In this document: piece by piece, positions 16,565 through 23,826 of the stretch
Layout of the letters: every line of letters begins with the position of its first letter
How positions within the stretch are numbered: position 1 is the stretch's first letter
Program-made: the position numbers and the translations under genes
The notes under the pieces: model-generated
Told to the model about the DNA's origin: nothing
What the model saw: only the letters and a program-made list of their open reading frames with translations
The model's database searches: none
Virus record (IMG/VR): IMGVR_UViG_3300042549_009479
Coordinates: 1-26,678 of that record
Direction: 5' to 3' (one strand)
From: a virus
DNA: 26,678 nt

Positions 16565-17452
16565 ATGGCTGCTATTAATTTTGAAGACTACCTAAGCACT
16601 TCGGTGCGATGGGCAATGTTTAAGGCCGACTGGCCAGATGCATACATTGAGTTTTCTGAAAGTACCCCAACCGATGTTGGGATTCCCGCTTCGTTTTCAA
16701 AAAACGAAGATAAAATTTGCGTCGCCTTCGTTGCCAGATTTAAGGGTGATGAAAGCCCGATTATTGCTTACAAGGCAGAGTCTGATGTCCGCGGAACGAA
16801 GGACACTGATTCATGGCATGCTCTTTGCTCAAAGGCAATGGGCCGCGCAATGAAGAAGGCTGGATACCCCGACACCATGACAGACCTTAAGATTCTTATG
16901 AAGTTCCGCGAGGCAAAGACTGGAGTCAAGGTTGTGACAGCACCAGCAGTCCAAGTAGCAAATCAGGTTCTTGAAACAAAGTCAATTATCGCTGGTGTGC
17001 AAACCGAGAATAAGGTTCCCGCAGTTGAGTCAAAGGAAAGCCCACAAAAAGAGGCAACAAAGCCGCTTCTCGAAGGCTGGAAAAATGAAGGCGAATTAGA
17101 AGATGCGCATCGTACATTCAAGACGATGTGTGCTGACCTATCTCCAGATGAACTTGAGTCACTCCGCGAGCACCACGACAAGTTGAATGGTCGTTCTTGG
17201 CCTATGGAAAAAGGCGACCTGAATAACCTCATGATTGCCCTTCAGGGTATTCGTGGCGCACGAGAAGAAGCAGATGCTGACAGCATGCTTGCTTCTGCCC
17301 CACTTAAGGCGTCATTTGTTTTGCTTAGTGAGCACGCACAAAAAGAAGTAATGCTTGCATTCGGTGACCCATCCAAATGGGAAGAGAACATGCCAGAGCG
17401 TGAATACAACGCCATCATGGACCTATTTGAGGCCGCTTCGCAAGAAGACTAA
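16565..17452 (+). CDS. Hypothetical protein, possible ssDNA-binding/annealing (Erf/Rad52-like) recombination protein
   Basis: A 295-residue protein with a strong ribosome site and its own promoter, the first gene of the replication block. The first about 120 residues run YLSTSVRWAMFKADWPDAYI, then beta strands (ICVAFVARFKGDESPIIAYKAES), then SWHALCSKAMGRAMKKAGYPDT. The last phrase recalls the 'A.tKA.GRAL...Gy' helix of phage Erf/Sak-type annealing proteins and similar ssDNA-binding proteins. A Pro/Lys/Glu-rich linker (about 125-175) leads to a helical C-terminal part with CADLSPDELESL. An annealing or ssDNA-binding role would suit the neighbouring RusA-like and HIRAN genes. The match is only a pattern resemblance. 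Confidence 0.4.
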   Translation: MAAINFEDYLSTSVRWAMFKADWPDAYIEFSESTPTDVGIPASFSKNEDKICVAFVARFKGDESPIIAYKAESDVRGTKDTDSWHALCSKAMGRAMKKAGYPDTMTDLKILMKFREAKTGVKVVTAPAVQVANQVLETKSIIAGVQTENKVPAVESKESPQKEATKPLLEGWKNEGELEDAHRTFKTMCADLSPDELESLREHHDKLNGRSWPMEKGDLNNLMIALQGIRGAREEADADSMLASAPLKASFVLLSEHAQKEVMLAFGDPSKWEENMPEREYNAIMDLFEAASQED

Positions 17453-17454
17453 TC

Positions 17455-17793
17455 ATGACACCAAACATATTCACGACAAAAGTCGTTGGAGTGTCGTTTT
17501 GTAAAAACTATCCGCAGTCAATCTTTTCTATTAGCGCAAGCGTCGCTACTGGAAAAGTCAGCCTTGAACTAGAGCGTGATATTAACAACCCGCACGATTC
17601 CAATGCAATTATGGTTAAATCCCAAAAAATGTTCATTGGTTGGTTGCCAAAAGTTATCGCGGCAGTTTTAGCAAAAGAAATTGACAGTGGAATTACTTGG
17701 TCGGCGGAAGTTGATTCAATATTGGTATCGACAGAAAATGTTGACCAACCAGGACTAAAAATAACAGTATGGAGAAACAGTGAAAATCAATAG
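17455..17793 (+). CDS. Stand-alone HIRAN-domain protein
   Basis: A 112-residue protein that is essentially one HIRAN domain: VVGVSFCKNYPQSI, a second strand region VSLELERDINNPHDSNAIMV, and IGWLPKVIAAVLAKEIDSG. The N.HD.NAI.V phrase followed by (I/V)G.(L/I)PK is diagnostic. In eukaryotic HLTF the HIRAN domain binds DNA 3' ends at stalled forks and is fused to a SNF2 helicase. Phage and bacterial versions are often separate proteins near replication genes. Here it could recruit factors to DNA ends; notably the phage also encodes an unfused SNF2 protein at 2283. It starts 2 bases after the previous stop and its end overlaps the next GTG start. Confidence 0.8.
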   Translation: MTPNIFTTKVVGVSFCKNYPQSIFSISASVATGKVSLELERDINNPHDSNAIMVKSQKMFIGWLPKVIAAVLAKEIDSGITWSAEVDSILVSTENVDQPGLKITVWRNSENQ

Positions 17794-18322
17794 TCAAATA
17801 CAATTAGTGATGGATTCGCTTGCCGAGACTGCAGGTGCGACTATCAAGGGTTTCGAAGATGGTACTTTGGAATTCAATCCAGACGAAGGTTTCAACGCCC
17901 TTGTCAATATCGGAGAACTTAAGCGTCAGGCAAGACAAATCGAAGACTCGATAAACGAACTTCTTGTCGCATGGATGCGTATCAACGGTGAAAAGTCTCG
18001 CGACTATGGAACCCATGTTGCCGAGCGTAAAATTAGTTCCACGAGAAAGAATTGGGAGCATAAGACCTTACTTGAAGCGGTTGTTAACATGTCTCTTGCT
18101 GATGAGAATAGCAGGATTATTGACCCTAACACTGGAGAGGTAATCGACCTGCTTGTGGTAGCCAAACCACTCATTGATGGTGTGGTTAAGAATATCGTAG
18201 ATGCTGCAGCAATACGCGACTGGCGTGTGACTGCGCTCCGCGCTATGATTCCTGGACTAAATCCAGACGACTTCTGTGAAGTTGAAAAGACCGAAAGGGT
18301 ATCCATTAGGAAAAAGGCATGA
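17780..18322 (+). CDS. Hypothetical actinophage-type protein
   Basis: A 180-residue protein with a GTG start at 17780 overlapping the HIRAN gene, GGAGA 6 bases upstream. It is helical and charged. The centre has AWMRINGEKSRDYGTHVAERKISSTRKNWEHKTLLEAVV, followed by a short strand-rich part (IIDPNTGEVIDLLVV) and a C-terminal WRVTALRAMIPGLNPDDFCEVEK. Proteins with this 'GTHVAE...S..R..W.h..L' and 'DW+..AL+...l.pDD+C' pattern recur in actinophage replication regions, to my recollection without a known function. No catalytic motif is evident. It overlaps the initiator gene by 4 bases and is presumably co-translated with it. Confidence 0.7.
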   Translation: MKINSQIQLVMDSLAETAGATIKGFEDGTLEFNPDEGFNALVNIGELKRQARQIEDSINELLVAWMRINGEKSRDYGTHVAERKISSTRKNWEHKTLLEAVVNMSLADENSRIIDPNTGEVIDLLVVAKPLIDGVVKNIVDAAAIRDWRVTALRAMIPGLNPDDFCEVEKTERVSIRKKA

Positions 18323-19035
18323 GCGTATATTGCACTACTCGGGTATGGAAAAAATCAAAAGCAACTGGAAACGACAAACTAGTTCTTCTTGCTATTGCTG
18401 ATAATGCTTGGGAGGATGGGACAAATGCCTTCCCATCAATTCGACATATAGCCCACAAGGCTGGTCTTGATAAACGAACGGTAAAACGGATTATTAAAAA
18501 ACTCATAGAGATGGGCGAACTAAAAAGGCAACTTCGCCACAACCAGAGTAGTCTATTTACTGTGCTGATTCAGGATAGTTGGCCAGATATTCCGATGAAT
18601 ATATCCATAGATGACGATGATGACGAAGAAGGTCAGGTCGTTGAGACATCGCCAGAAGCGGTTGAAGTTCCCCCTGCCCCCGAAAAAAAACTTCCAGCGA
18701 AAAAGAAAGCAAGTCCATTGGCTAAGAAAGAACGACCAGAAGACCCAATCTGGAATGCCGTAATGGATGTTTGTGGTATTGAGCAAACCACCCTTAACCA
18801 GTCCGAGCGAAGCAAATATGGTGGGTGTTGCAAGTTGTTAAAAGAAAGCCAAGCAACATCTGAAGAGATTTATGTGCGCGCAGAAAGATATAGGAAGCGG
18901 TACGAAGGAATTATACTTACGCCACCAGCGCTGGCAAATCACTGGTCGTCATTGTCGCAGGACGACGTATCTACAAAGGCTGTTCCAGCAGGCTGGGACG
19001 CAATCAAAGAAGCAAGAAAACAACGAGGAGCATAA
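18319..19035 (+). CDS. Winged-helix replication initiator-like protein
   Basis: A 238-residue protein in an ATGA overlap with the previous gene. Residues 1-90 form a winged helix-turn-helix (KLVLLAIADNAWEDGTNAFPSIRHIAHKAGLDKRTVKRIIKKLIEMGEL), the type at the N-terminus of many phage replication initiators that open or mark the origin. A very acidic linker (DDDDDEEG, about 97-104) and a Pro/Lys/Ala-rich stretch separate it from a C-terminal domain (about 150-238) with WNAVMDVCGI, KYGGCCKLLKES and ILTPPALANHW, reminiscent of the C-terminal DnaD/DnaT-like parts of such proteins. With the G39P-like loader three genes downstream it would bring the replicative helicase to the origin. A transcription regulator remains possible. 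Confidence 0.65.
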   Translation: MSVYCTTRVWKKSKATGNDKLVLLAIADNAWEDGTNAFPSIRHIAHKAGLDKRTVKRIIKKLIEMGELKRQLRHNQSSLFTVLIQDSWPDIPMNISIDDDDDEEGQVVETSPEAVEVPPAPEKKLPAKKKASPLAKKERPEDPIWNAVMDVCGIEQTTLNQSERSKYGGCCKLLKESQATSEEIYVRAERYRKRYEGIILTPPALANHWSSLSQDDVSTKAVPAGWDAIKEARKQRGA

Positions 19036-19036
19036 A

Positions 19037-19261
19037 ATGGACTTTAATGAATGGATGAAACACGGGATTGAGAAGGGTTGGTGCGGGCCGCCAGTTTGCT
19101 ACACACACGATGGTCTTCCGCTCAGCATTGAAGAAGAAACTTTGCTATACGAGGAAGACCCATGCGTTCACGTCGTGCGAATGTACGAGAGCGAAGAGCA
19201 GGCGAAGGCTGTTATCGAAAATCACTCGCCTTCAAATTGGCGTGACCACTATTCTCTATGA
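19037..19261 (+). CDS. Small actinophage protein (74 aa)
   Basis: Starts at ATG 19037 one base after the previous stop, with GAGGAG upstream; a longer in-frame start at 18872 would overlap the initiator gene heavily and is rejected. The sequence MDFNEWMKHGIEKGWCGPPVCYTHDGLPLS with DPCVHVVRMYES later and a final HSPSNWRDHYSL is a pattern I associate with small conserved actinophage proteins of unknown function. Two Cys near each other and an acidic centre (EEETLLYEED) are notable. Overlaps the next gene by 4 bases. Confidence 0.75.
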   Translation: MDFNEWMKHGIEKGWCGPPVCYTHDGLPLSIEEETLLYEEDPCVHVVRMYESEEQAKAVIENHSPSNWRDHYSL

Positions 19262-19491
19262 GCAAGTACATCTCGTACGCTGATTTCATTGCGGACGTAA
19301 GCATTCAGCATGAGAAATTGTTCAGGTTATTTGGGTGGAGATACGGTCAGACCTATTTTAACATTCTCGCTCAGGATAATCTCAAGGTTGCAAACCTGAT
19401 AAGAGCAACTGAACTTGACCCGTTTGCTTTTGATGAATTAACCAAATTACAGCATCAGAGAATCGAAGGAATTTGGAATGACGCCAGATGA
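19258..19491 (+). CDS. Small hypothetical protein (77 aa)
   Basis: Begins in an ATGA overlap with the preceding gene and ends 14 bases inside the next one. It is helical, with aromatic residues (FRLFGWRYGQTYFNIL) followed by a middle section (NLKVANLIRATELDPFAFDEL) and an ending WNDAR. Similar short proteins occur in actinophage replication blocks. I see no motif that gives a function; it may be a partner of the initiator or loader. Confidence 0.65.
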   Translation: MSKYISYADFIADVSIQHEKLFRLFGWRYGQTYFNILAQDNLKVANLIRATELDPFAFDELTKLQHQRIEGIWNDAR

Positions 19492-19825
19492 AGCAGACCG
19501 AATAGTCGCTGAACTTAATATTATTTTTCCATCCAAGAAACTCATTGTTGAAGAGGTTTTGAGGTGGGAAGAAAATCTTGAGGCGTATTCGTATGAGTCA
19601 GGAAAAGCAGCGATTAAGGCAATCGAGATGAACTCAAAATATTGGCCATCCTGGGCGGAATTTAGGCAGGTGATTGAGCCTATCGCTCGCCGTCTTCAAA
19701 TTGAATCGAACCAATTGGCCCTTCGTTCTGCGGCAGAAGAGCCGTGTAGCAGAGAAGAAAATCTTGCAGCCATTGCAGAAATCCGCAAGATTATGGAATT
19801 AAACAAGCGCAAGATTATCGAATAG
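19478..19825 (+). CDS. G39P-like replicative helicase loader candidate
   Basis: A 115-residue protein whose first 65 residues follow the pattern of the phage SPP1 G39P loader/inhibitor family: an N-terminal EAD.IVAEL helix, IFPSKKLIVEEVLRWEENLEAYSYESGKAAIKAI, then WPSWAEFRQVI. The rest is a charged helix (SREENLAAIAEIRKIMELNKRKI), matching G39P's flexible helicase-binding tail. G39P holds the DnaB-type helicase inactive and delivers it to the initiator at the origin. The nearby winged-helix initiator supports this. No helicase or helicase-like DnaB gene is in the window, so it would use the host's or one elsewhere in the phage. Assigned from pattern only. Confidence 0.5.
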   Translation: MTPDEADRIVAELNIIFPSKKLIVEEVLRWEENLEAYSYESGKAAIKAIEMNSKYWPSWAEFRQVIEPIARRLQIESNQLALRSAAEEPCSREENLAAIAEIRKIMELNKRKIIE

Positions 19826-19827
19826 GC

Positions 19828-19857
19828 TATACTTCCTCTATACCATTGTAAAGAGGA
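19828..19857 (+). promoter_or_regulatory. Possible -10 box and SD-pairing hairpin before the tandem ParB gene
   Basis: TATACT at 19828-19833 could be a -10 box, though no good -35 is seen. TCCTCT (19834-19839) can pair with AGAGGA (19852-19857), the ribosome site of the next gene. On read-through transcripts this would hide the site; a transcript starting from the -10 box itself would begin near 19840 and lack the pairing arm. Confidence 0.3.
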
Positions 19858-19861
19858 TGTC

Positions 19862-21178
19862 ATGTCAGAACAAATTAAAGTAGACACAGAAGTCGTAGAT
19901 ATCTCTATTTTGAAGGGGTATCACCAAAACCCGCGTCGTGGAGATGTTGACGCTATTGCGAAATCGCTTGAGGTAAACGGGCAATACAAGCCGATTGTGG
20001 TCAACCGAAAAGACAACTCAATACTCGCTGGCAATCATACATGGCGTGCCGCAAGAAGCCTTGGCTGGACCCAAATCGCAGTGTCTTGGGTTGATGTCGA
20101 CGAGCATGAAGCGCGCAAGATTGTTCTTGCCGACAATAGGACATCAGACTCCTCGGCATACGACGACTCAAAACTTCTAGAACTTCTTTCAAGCCTCCCA
20201 GACCTGGAAGGAACTGGCTTCACCAGTGTTGATATTGACCAACTTCAAGCCCTAATGAGTGGCATGGGAGAATTCACCGCACCAGAAGGTGAGCGGACAG
20301 GAAAAATAGGAGACGGAATTCGTATCTGTGTTGGCTCGTATCGAGTTCTTGTGGACGACGATGTTTACGCAGATTGGTCAAAAGACTTTGAGGGCGCATA
20401 CAAGGACAACGACTCAATTCTTCATGAGTTGCGTCGCCGTCTAAATCTTCTTGATGCAAAAGCAATTCCTCCACGCCCACGCAAAGCAGCGGCAAAGAAA
20501 AAAGCGGTTGCAAAGGCTGGGATGAAATCGGTTATTACAGAAACAACCAACGTGGATATCAATAGCGTTTTCCCATATCCAATGAATGCTCGTCAAGGCG
20601 ATATTGGGGTAATTGCTGAATCACTTAAGGAGAACGGACAGTTCAGGCCAATCGTTGTAAACAAATTGGATAACTCCATCCTTGTCGGCAACCACACCTG
20701 GAAGGCCGCAAAAATGTTGGGCTGGAAGGAAATAGCCGTGACCTTTGTAGACCTAGATGAAGCGGCTGCCGCAAAGATTGTACTGGTTGACAACAAAACT
20801 GCAGACCTCGCCACTTACGACCATGTTGAACTTGCAGAGATGCTCCGCTCAATGTCGTCTTTCGATGGAACTGGTTATAGCGGCGACGATGTTGATGATT
20901 TGATTAGCGATGTTGCTGGTTGGGGCATCAAGGAAGAAAAAGGAAAGTCGACAGACGAAGACAAGGCCAGAAATGTCACCGCCAACATCGGCAAGTGGGA
21001 GATTAAGTTTGAGCGCTCATACTTCGATGCATGGGAAGAAGAGATGTTCAAGGCTCACGGATTCTCGTATGAGGAAGTCTGTAGCGGAATGATGGAGGCG
21101 CTAAATATCCAGGGTGACTCATGGGTAAGCACACGCCAGCGCCGCTCAAAGCGCAAGAGCGCCCGTAGAACAGAGTAA
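19862..21178 (+). CDS. Tandem-duplicated ParB-like nuclease-domain protein
   Basis: A 438-residue protein composed of two homologous units. Each begins with a ParB/sulfiredoxin-fold domain: VDISILKGYHQNPRRGD and VDINSVFPYPMNARQGD; a helix AIAKSLEVNGQYKPIVV or VIAESLKENGQFRPIVV; and SILAGNHTW or SILVGNHTW (GNHTW at residues 57-61 and 276-280), then SLGWTQIAV or MLGWKEIAV. Each unit closes with a second conserved part ending RRRLNLL (first) or MMEALNI (second), preceded by GSYRVLV or GKWEIKF and a W. A Lys/Ala-rich linker lies between. ParB-like domains bind CTP or act as nucleases/ATPases; phage versions include DNA-modifying and partition factors. The GNHTW form replaces the GHRR box of classical ParB. 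It is coupled (TAATG) to the ParB-methyltransferase fusion, so a joint DNA-targeting job is plausible. Confidence 0.85.
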   Translation: MSEQIKVDTEVVDISILKGYHQNPRRGDVDAIAKSLEVNGQYKPIVVNRKDNSILAGNHTWRAARSLGWTQIAVSWVDVDEHEARKIVLADNRTSDSSAYDDSKLLELLSSLPDLEGTGFTSVDIDQLQALMSGMGEFTAPEGERTGKIGDGIRICVGSYRVLVDDDVYADWSKDFEGAYKDNDSILHELRRRLNLLDAKAIPPRPRKAAAKKKAVAKAGMKSVITETTNVDINSVFPYPMNARQGDIGVIAESLKENGQFRPIVVNKLDNSILVGNHTWKAAKMLGWKEIAVTFVDLDEAAAAKIVLVDNKTADLATYDHVELAEMLRSMSSFDGTGYSGDDVDDLISDVAGWGIKEEKGKSTDEDKARNVTANIGKWEIKFERSYFDAWEEEMFKAHGFSYEEVCSGMMEALNIQGDSWVSTRQRRSKRKSARRTE

Positions 21179-22725
21179 TGAAGCCCGTACTAACCCCAAT
21201 TGAGGACCTCCGTCCGTCTGCCTACAACCCAAGAAAGGCCGACGAAGAGCGCCTAAATCTTGTTGAGTTATCCCTGCGTAAATTTGGCTGGCTCCTGCCA
21301 ATCTACGCGGATGTAAACGGAGAGATTCTGAGTGGCCACCAAAGGCACCTAGTAGCCTCCAGGATGGGCGCAAAGGCCGTTCCAGTGGTTAGGACACCCC
21401 CGATGCCCGTAGAGCGCCGTATGGGAATAAACGTGCTATACAACCGCGCCACAAACGACCTTTATAAAAACCAATCTTCCTCGGACATGAAAGAGTCGCT
21501 TTTTTCGATGGAGGAAATGATTAATAAAATAAATCTACTGCCAGACATTGAAGTGGATACGGCAGAGTGGTATCCAGTAATGAAAATGAAGCCCCAGTCT
21601 GTCTTGCGACTTATAAGCAAAAATGAAAGATGGATGGAGCAGCACGCTATTGTCATGGCTGGACAAATAAAGTCACACGGGTTGCCTCCTATGCCTGTGA
21701 TTTGCACCCCAGATTTCAATGTTCTAAACGGCCGCGCGCGACTTACATTTGCAGCGCAGGAAGGAATTGATTTCATTGATGTCGTAACGGTTCCGTCAGA
21801 AGTTCAAGATGCAGTTACAGCAATGCTCAATCTTTTATCGATGGACTTTGATATCCAGGAACGCTACGCCGACCTTCTTCGTCACAACTCCTTCAGACGC
21901 AAGAATCAAAGAGTAGAAATACTGACACCAACATTCCTGGAAGACTTCTTGAGGCACTTCGTTCCTTCTGGCAATAGGAACGGTGCTTTTCATCTTGACG
22001 ACCCGAAGCATGTTGAGTTGTGGAAAGCATATTACGGGACAAAAGTAATTGATTTTGGGGCTGGCTTGTGCGACAAAACAGACATTCTCAATCGTCTTGG
22101 TGTTGACTGCACTGCCTTTGAGCCATTCTTCCTCGCAAAGGATAATGAAACAATCGATACTGAAGGCGCAAGACAACTCACGAGGAATTTTTTGAAGCGG
22201 GTTGCCGATGGGACAGAGTTTGACTCAATATTCATCGCTAGTGTTTTTAACAGCATTCCATTTCTTCAGGACAGAATCCACGTTATTAAACTCGTTGCGG
22301 CACTTTGCTCCCCACATACCAAACTACACACGGCTGCAATCTGCACGGAATCAGACAGATGGCACAACCACGCACGCGGAGATGTCAAAAAGGGCCACGA
22401 CACTTCCAGCGGTGGATTCCCACTCGACTATGAGCCAAGAATTATTGTTTCTGATATTGCTGCAAAGCCAAAGGTGCAGAAGTACCATACGCAAACAGAG
22501 TTCAAAGAATTGGTTCAAAATGGATTCAAAACAGTAGATACTTTTTTAACGGCAAAGAACGGGCTAGTGCAGGCTGTCGGCTCTAACCCAAAGAAAATAA
22601 GCGTTGAAGAATTGCGGGAGGCGATTGAGTTTGAGTTTGACCTCCCACATCCAGGAGGATTGCGTTTAGGGATGGCGGATGAAGCAAAAGAAGCATTTTC
22701 AAAAAGACTAGGAGTGGAATTATGA
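21178..22725 (+). CDS. ParB-like/SAM methyltransferase fusion protein
   Basis: A 515-residue protein. Residues 1-95 are a ParB-like domain (IEDLRPSAYNPRKADEERL, SLRKFGWLLPIY, SGHQRH at 52-57). A second, more diverged ParB-like region follows at about 160-250 (IKSHGLPPMPVI, VLNGRARLTFAAQEGIDF). From about 255 on is a Rossmann-fold methyltransferase-like domain: motif I VIDFGAG (Asp292 to Gly296), an acidic residue ending strand 2 (Glu315 in TAFEPFF), a strand-4 region around FDSIFIASVFNSIPFL, and C-terminal strands near VDTFLTAKNGLVQAVG. No DPPY/NPPY adenine or PC cytosine motif of DNA methyltransferases was found, so the substrate is open. The gene is translationally coupled to a CmoA-like carboxy-SAM synthase (ATGA), so it may use carboxy-SAM rather than SAM. 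Evidence for the ParB domains is strong; the methyltransferase call is moderate. Confidence 0.75.
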   Translation: MKPVLTPIEDLRPSAYNPRKADEERLNLVELSLRKFGWLLPIYADVNGEILSGHQRHLVASRMGAKAVPVVRTPPMPVERRMGINVLYNRATNDLYKNQSSSDMKESLFSMEEMINKINLLPDIEVDTAEWYPVMKMKPQSVLRLISKNERWMEQHAIVMAGQIKSHGLPPMPVICTPDFNVLNGRARLTFAAQEGIDFIDVVTVPSEVQDAVTAMLNLLSMDFDIQERYADLLRHNSFRRKNQRVEILTPTFLEDFLRHFVPSGNRNGAFHLDDPKHVELWKAYYGTKVIDFGAGLCDKTDILNRLGVDCTAFEPFFLAKDNETIDTEGARQLTRNFLKRVADGTEFDSIFIASVFNSIPFLQDRIHVIKLVAALCSPHTKLHTAAICTESDRWHNHARGDVKKGHDTSSGGFPLDYEPRIIVSDIAAKPKVQKYHTQTEFKELVQNGFKTVDTFLTAKNGLVQAVGSNPKKISVEELREAIEFEFDLPHPGGLRLGMADEAKEAFSKRLGVEL

Positions 22726-23435
22726 AAGATGAAATAATGCCTGGGCAAGAATGGGTATTCAACGATGATGTGGCAAGCGTCTTTGACGACATGCTCTCAC
22801 GCTCGATACCAGGTTACGAGAACATGAGAGACATGGTTTTCCGAATGATTTCACCAATCGTTACAAATGGCGGGTATGTTCTCGACCTTGGCTGCTCGCA
22901 CGGCGAAATGATTTCTTTGATGATGAAGGAATTAGGGTCATCGATGTATGTCAACTATGTCGGAGTCGACTCATCTACGGCAATGGTTAGCAGGGCAAGA
23001 AAAAGGTTCTCGGCAGATGAGCGTGTAACAATTATCCATGCTGACATTGCAACAGCAGAAATGCAGCGTCTAAGGTATGACACAGTTCTTTCGGTGCTCA
23101 CTCTTCAGTTCGTTCCCGTGGAACATCGTCAAGAAATATTAAAACAAATCTATGATTGTCTGACCCCGAACGGTTGCTTCATACTTGTGGAAAAAGTTCT
23201 TGGGGAGACTGCCGCTGGGCAAGAGCAACTTGTCGGCGTTTATCATAAAATGAAAAAAGATAACGGCTACACGGAAGAGCAGGTAGATGCAAAGCGCTCA
23301 TCTCTACAGAATGTTCTTGTTCCACTGCGTGCCTCAGAGAACATCCGCATGCTAAAGGCTGCAGGATTCTCCGTGGTTCAGCCATTCTGGCAAAATCTTA
23401 ACTTTGTAGGGATTTATGCCTCCAAAGAAAAGTAA
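22722..23435 (+). CDS. cmoA-like: CmoA-like carboxy-S-adenosylmethionine synthase
   Basis: A 237-residue class I methyltransferase-fold protein that follows bacterial CmoA from end to end: FNDDVASVFDDMLSRSIPGYE near the start, motif I VLDLGCSHGE, VDSSTAMVSRAR, LTLQFVPVEHRQEILKQIYD, then YHKMKKDNGYTEEQVDAKRSSLQNV and AAGFSVVQPFWQNLNFVGIYA. CmoA converts SAM plus prephenate to carboxy-SAM and phenylpyruvate. In E. coli, Arg199 binds the extra carboxylate; the equivalent here is Arg192 in the KRSSLQNV phrase, so Cx-SAM binding looks preserved. The usual partner CmoB is not in the window. The gene overlaps the ParB-methyltransferase gene by 4 bases and the RusA-like gene by 20. A SAM-dependent methyltransferase of other function cannot be excluded, but the whole-length match makes CmoA chemistry the best guess. 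Confidence 0.8.
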   Translation: MKDEIMPGQEWVFNDDVASVFDDMLSRSIPGYENMRDMVFRMISPIVTNGGYVLDLGCSHGEMISLMMKELGSSMYVNYVGVDSSTAMVSRARKRFSADERVTIIHADIATAEMQRLRYDTVLSVLTLQFVPVEHRQEILKQIYDCLTPNGCFILVEKVLGETAAGQEQLVGVYHKMKKDNGYTEEQVDAKRSSLQNVLVPLRASENIRMLKAAGFSVVQPFWQNLNFVGIYASKEK

Positions 23436-23826
23436 GGAACCGCCGAAGTTACAGACATTCGTCGTTGAGATTTACGGCGAGACAATGTGGACCCTGAATA
23501 AGGAGAGAAGTCTGCATCATTATCAGCGCGCAAAACTGGTGAAAGAATGGCGAGAAGCATCGGCGGCTGTGTCAACAGCAAAAAAGATACCAAAACGCCT
23601 TCGGGCTGTGGAAATAAGATTCATTCCACATCGAAGGAACGGTAAAGGAAAGGCAGACACTGGCGGACATTTCCCTGTAGCAAAGGCCTGTATAGACGGT
23701 CTTGTTGACGCTGGTATACTTTGGGAGGATGGTCCAGAGATTGTTAGGCGGCTCATATTTGAAGCGCCGATTGTTTCTGGAGAGTCAAAAGTTGTACTGC
23801 ATATCACAGAACTGGAAGAGCGATGA
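23416..23826 (+). CDS. RusA-like Holliday junction resolvase
   Basis: A 136-residue protein from ATG 23416, overlapping the CmoA-like gene by 20 bases. RusA enzymes are small dimeric nucleases that cut four-way junctions. The pattern KGKADTGGHFPVAKACIDGLVDAGILWEDGPEIVRRLIF fits the RusA core, in which acidic residues of the form D.D(N)..K...D.L...G....DD bind magnesium; here the central acidic pair is DTG and the later one EDG, as seen in many actinophage relatives. The N-terminal part (FVVEIYGE, TLNKERSLHHYQRAKLVKEWR) is also typical. The weaker acidic cluster lowers certainty that it is catalytic. It ends in an ATGA overlap with the next gene. Confidence 0.7.
   Translation: MPPKKSKEPPKLQTFVVEIYGETMWTLNKERSLHHYQRAKLVKEWREASAAVSTAKKIPKRLRAVEIRFIPHRRNGKGKADTGGHFPVAKACIDGLVDAGILWEDGPEIVRRLIFEAPIVSGESKVVLHITELEER

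Noticed and set aside
18872-19036. N-terminal extension of the small gene at 19037
   Set aside because: Would overlap the initiator gene by 164 bases; ATG 19037 with GAGGAG fits the local operon style.
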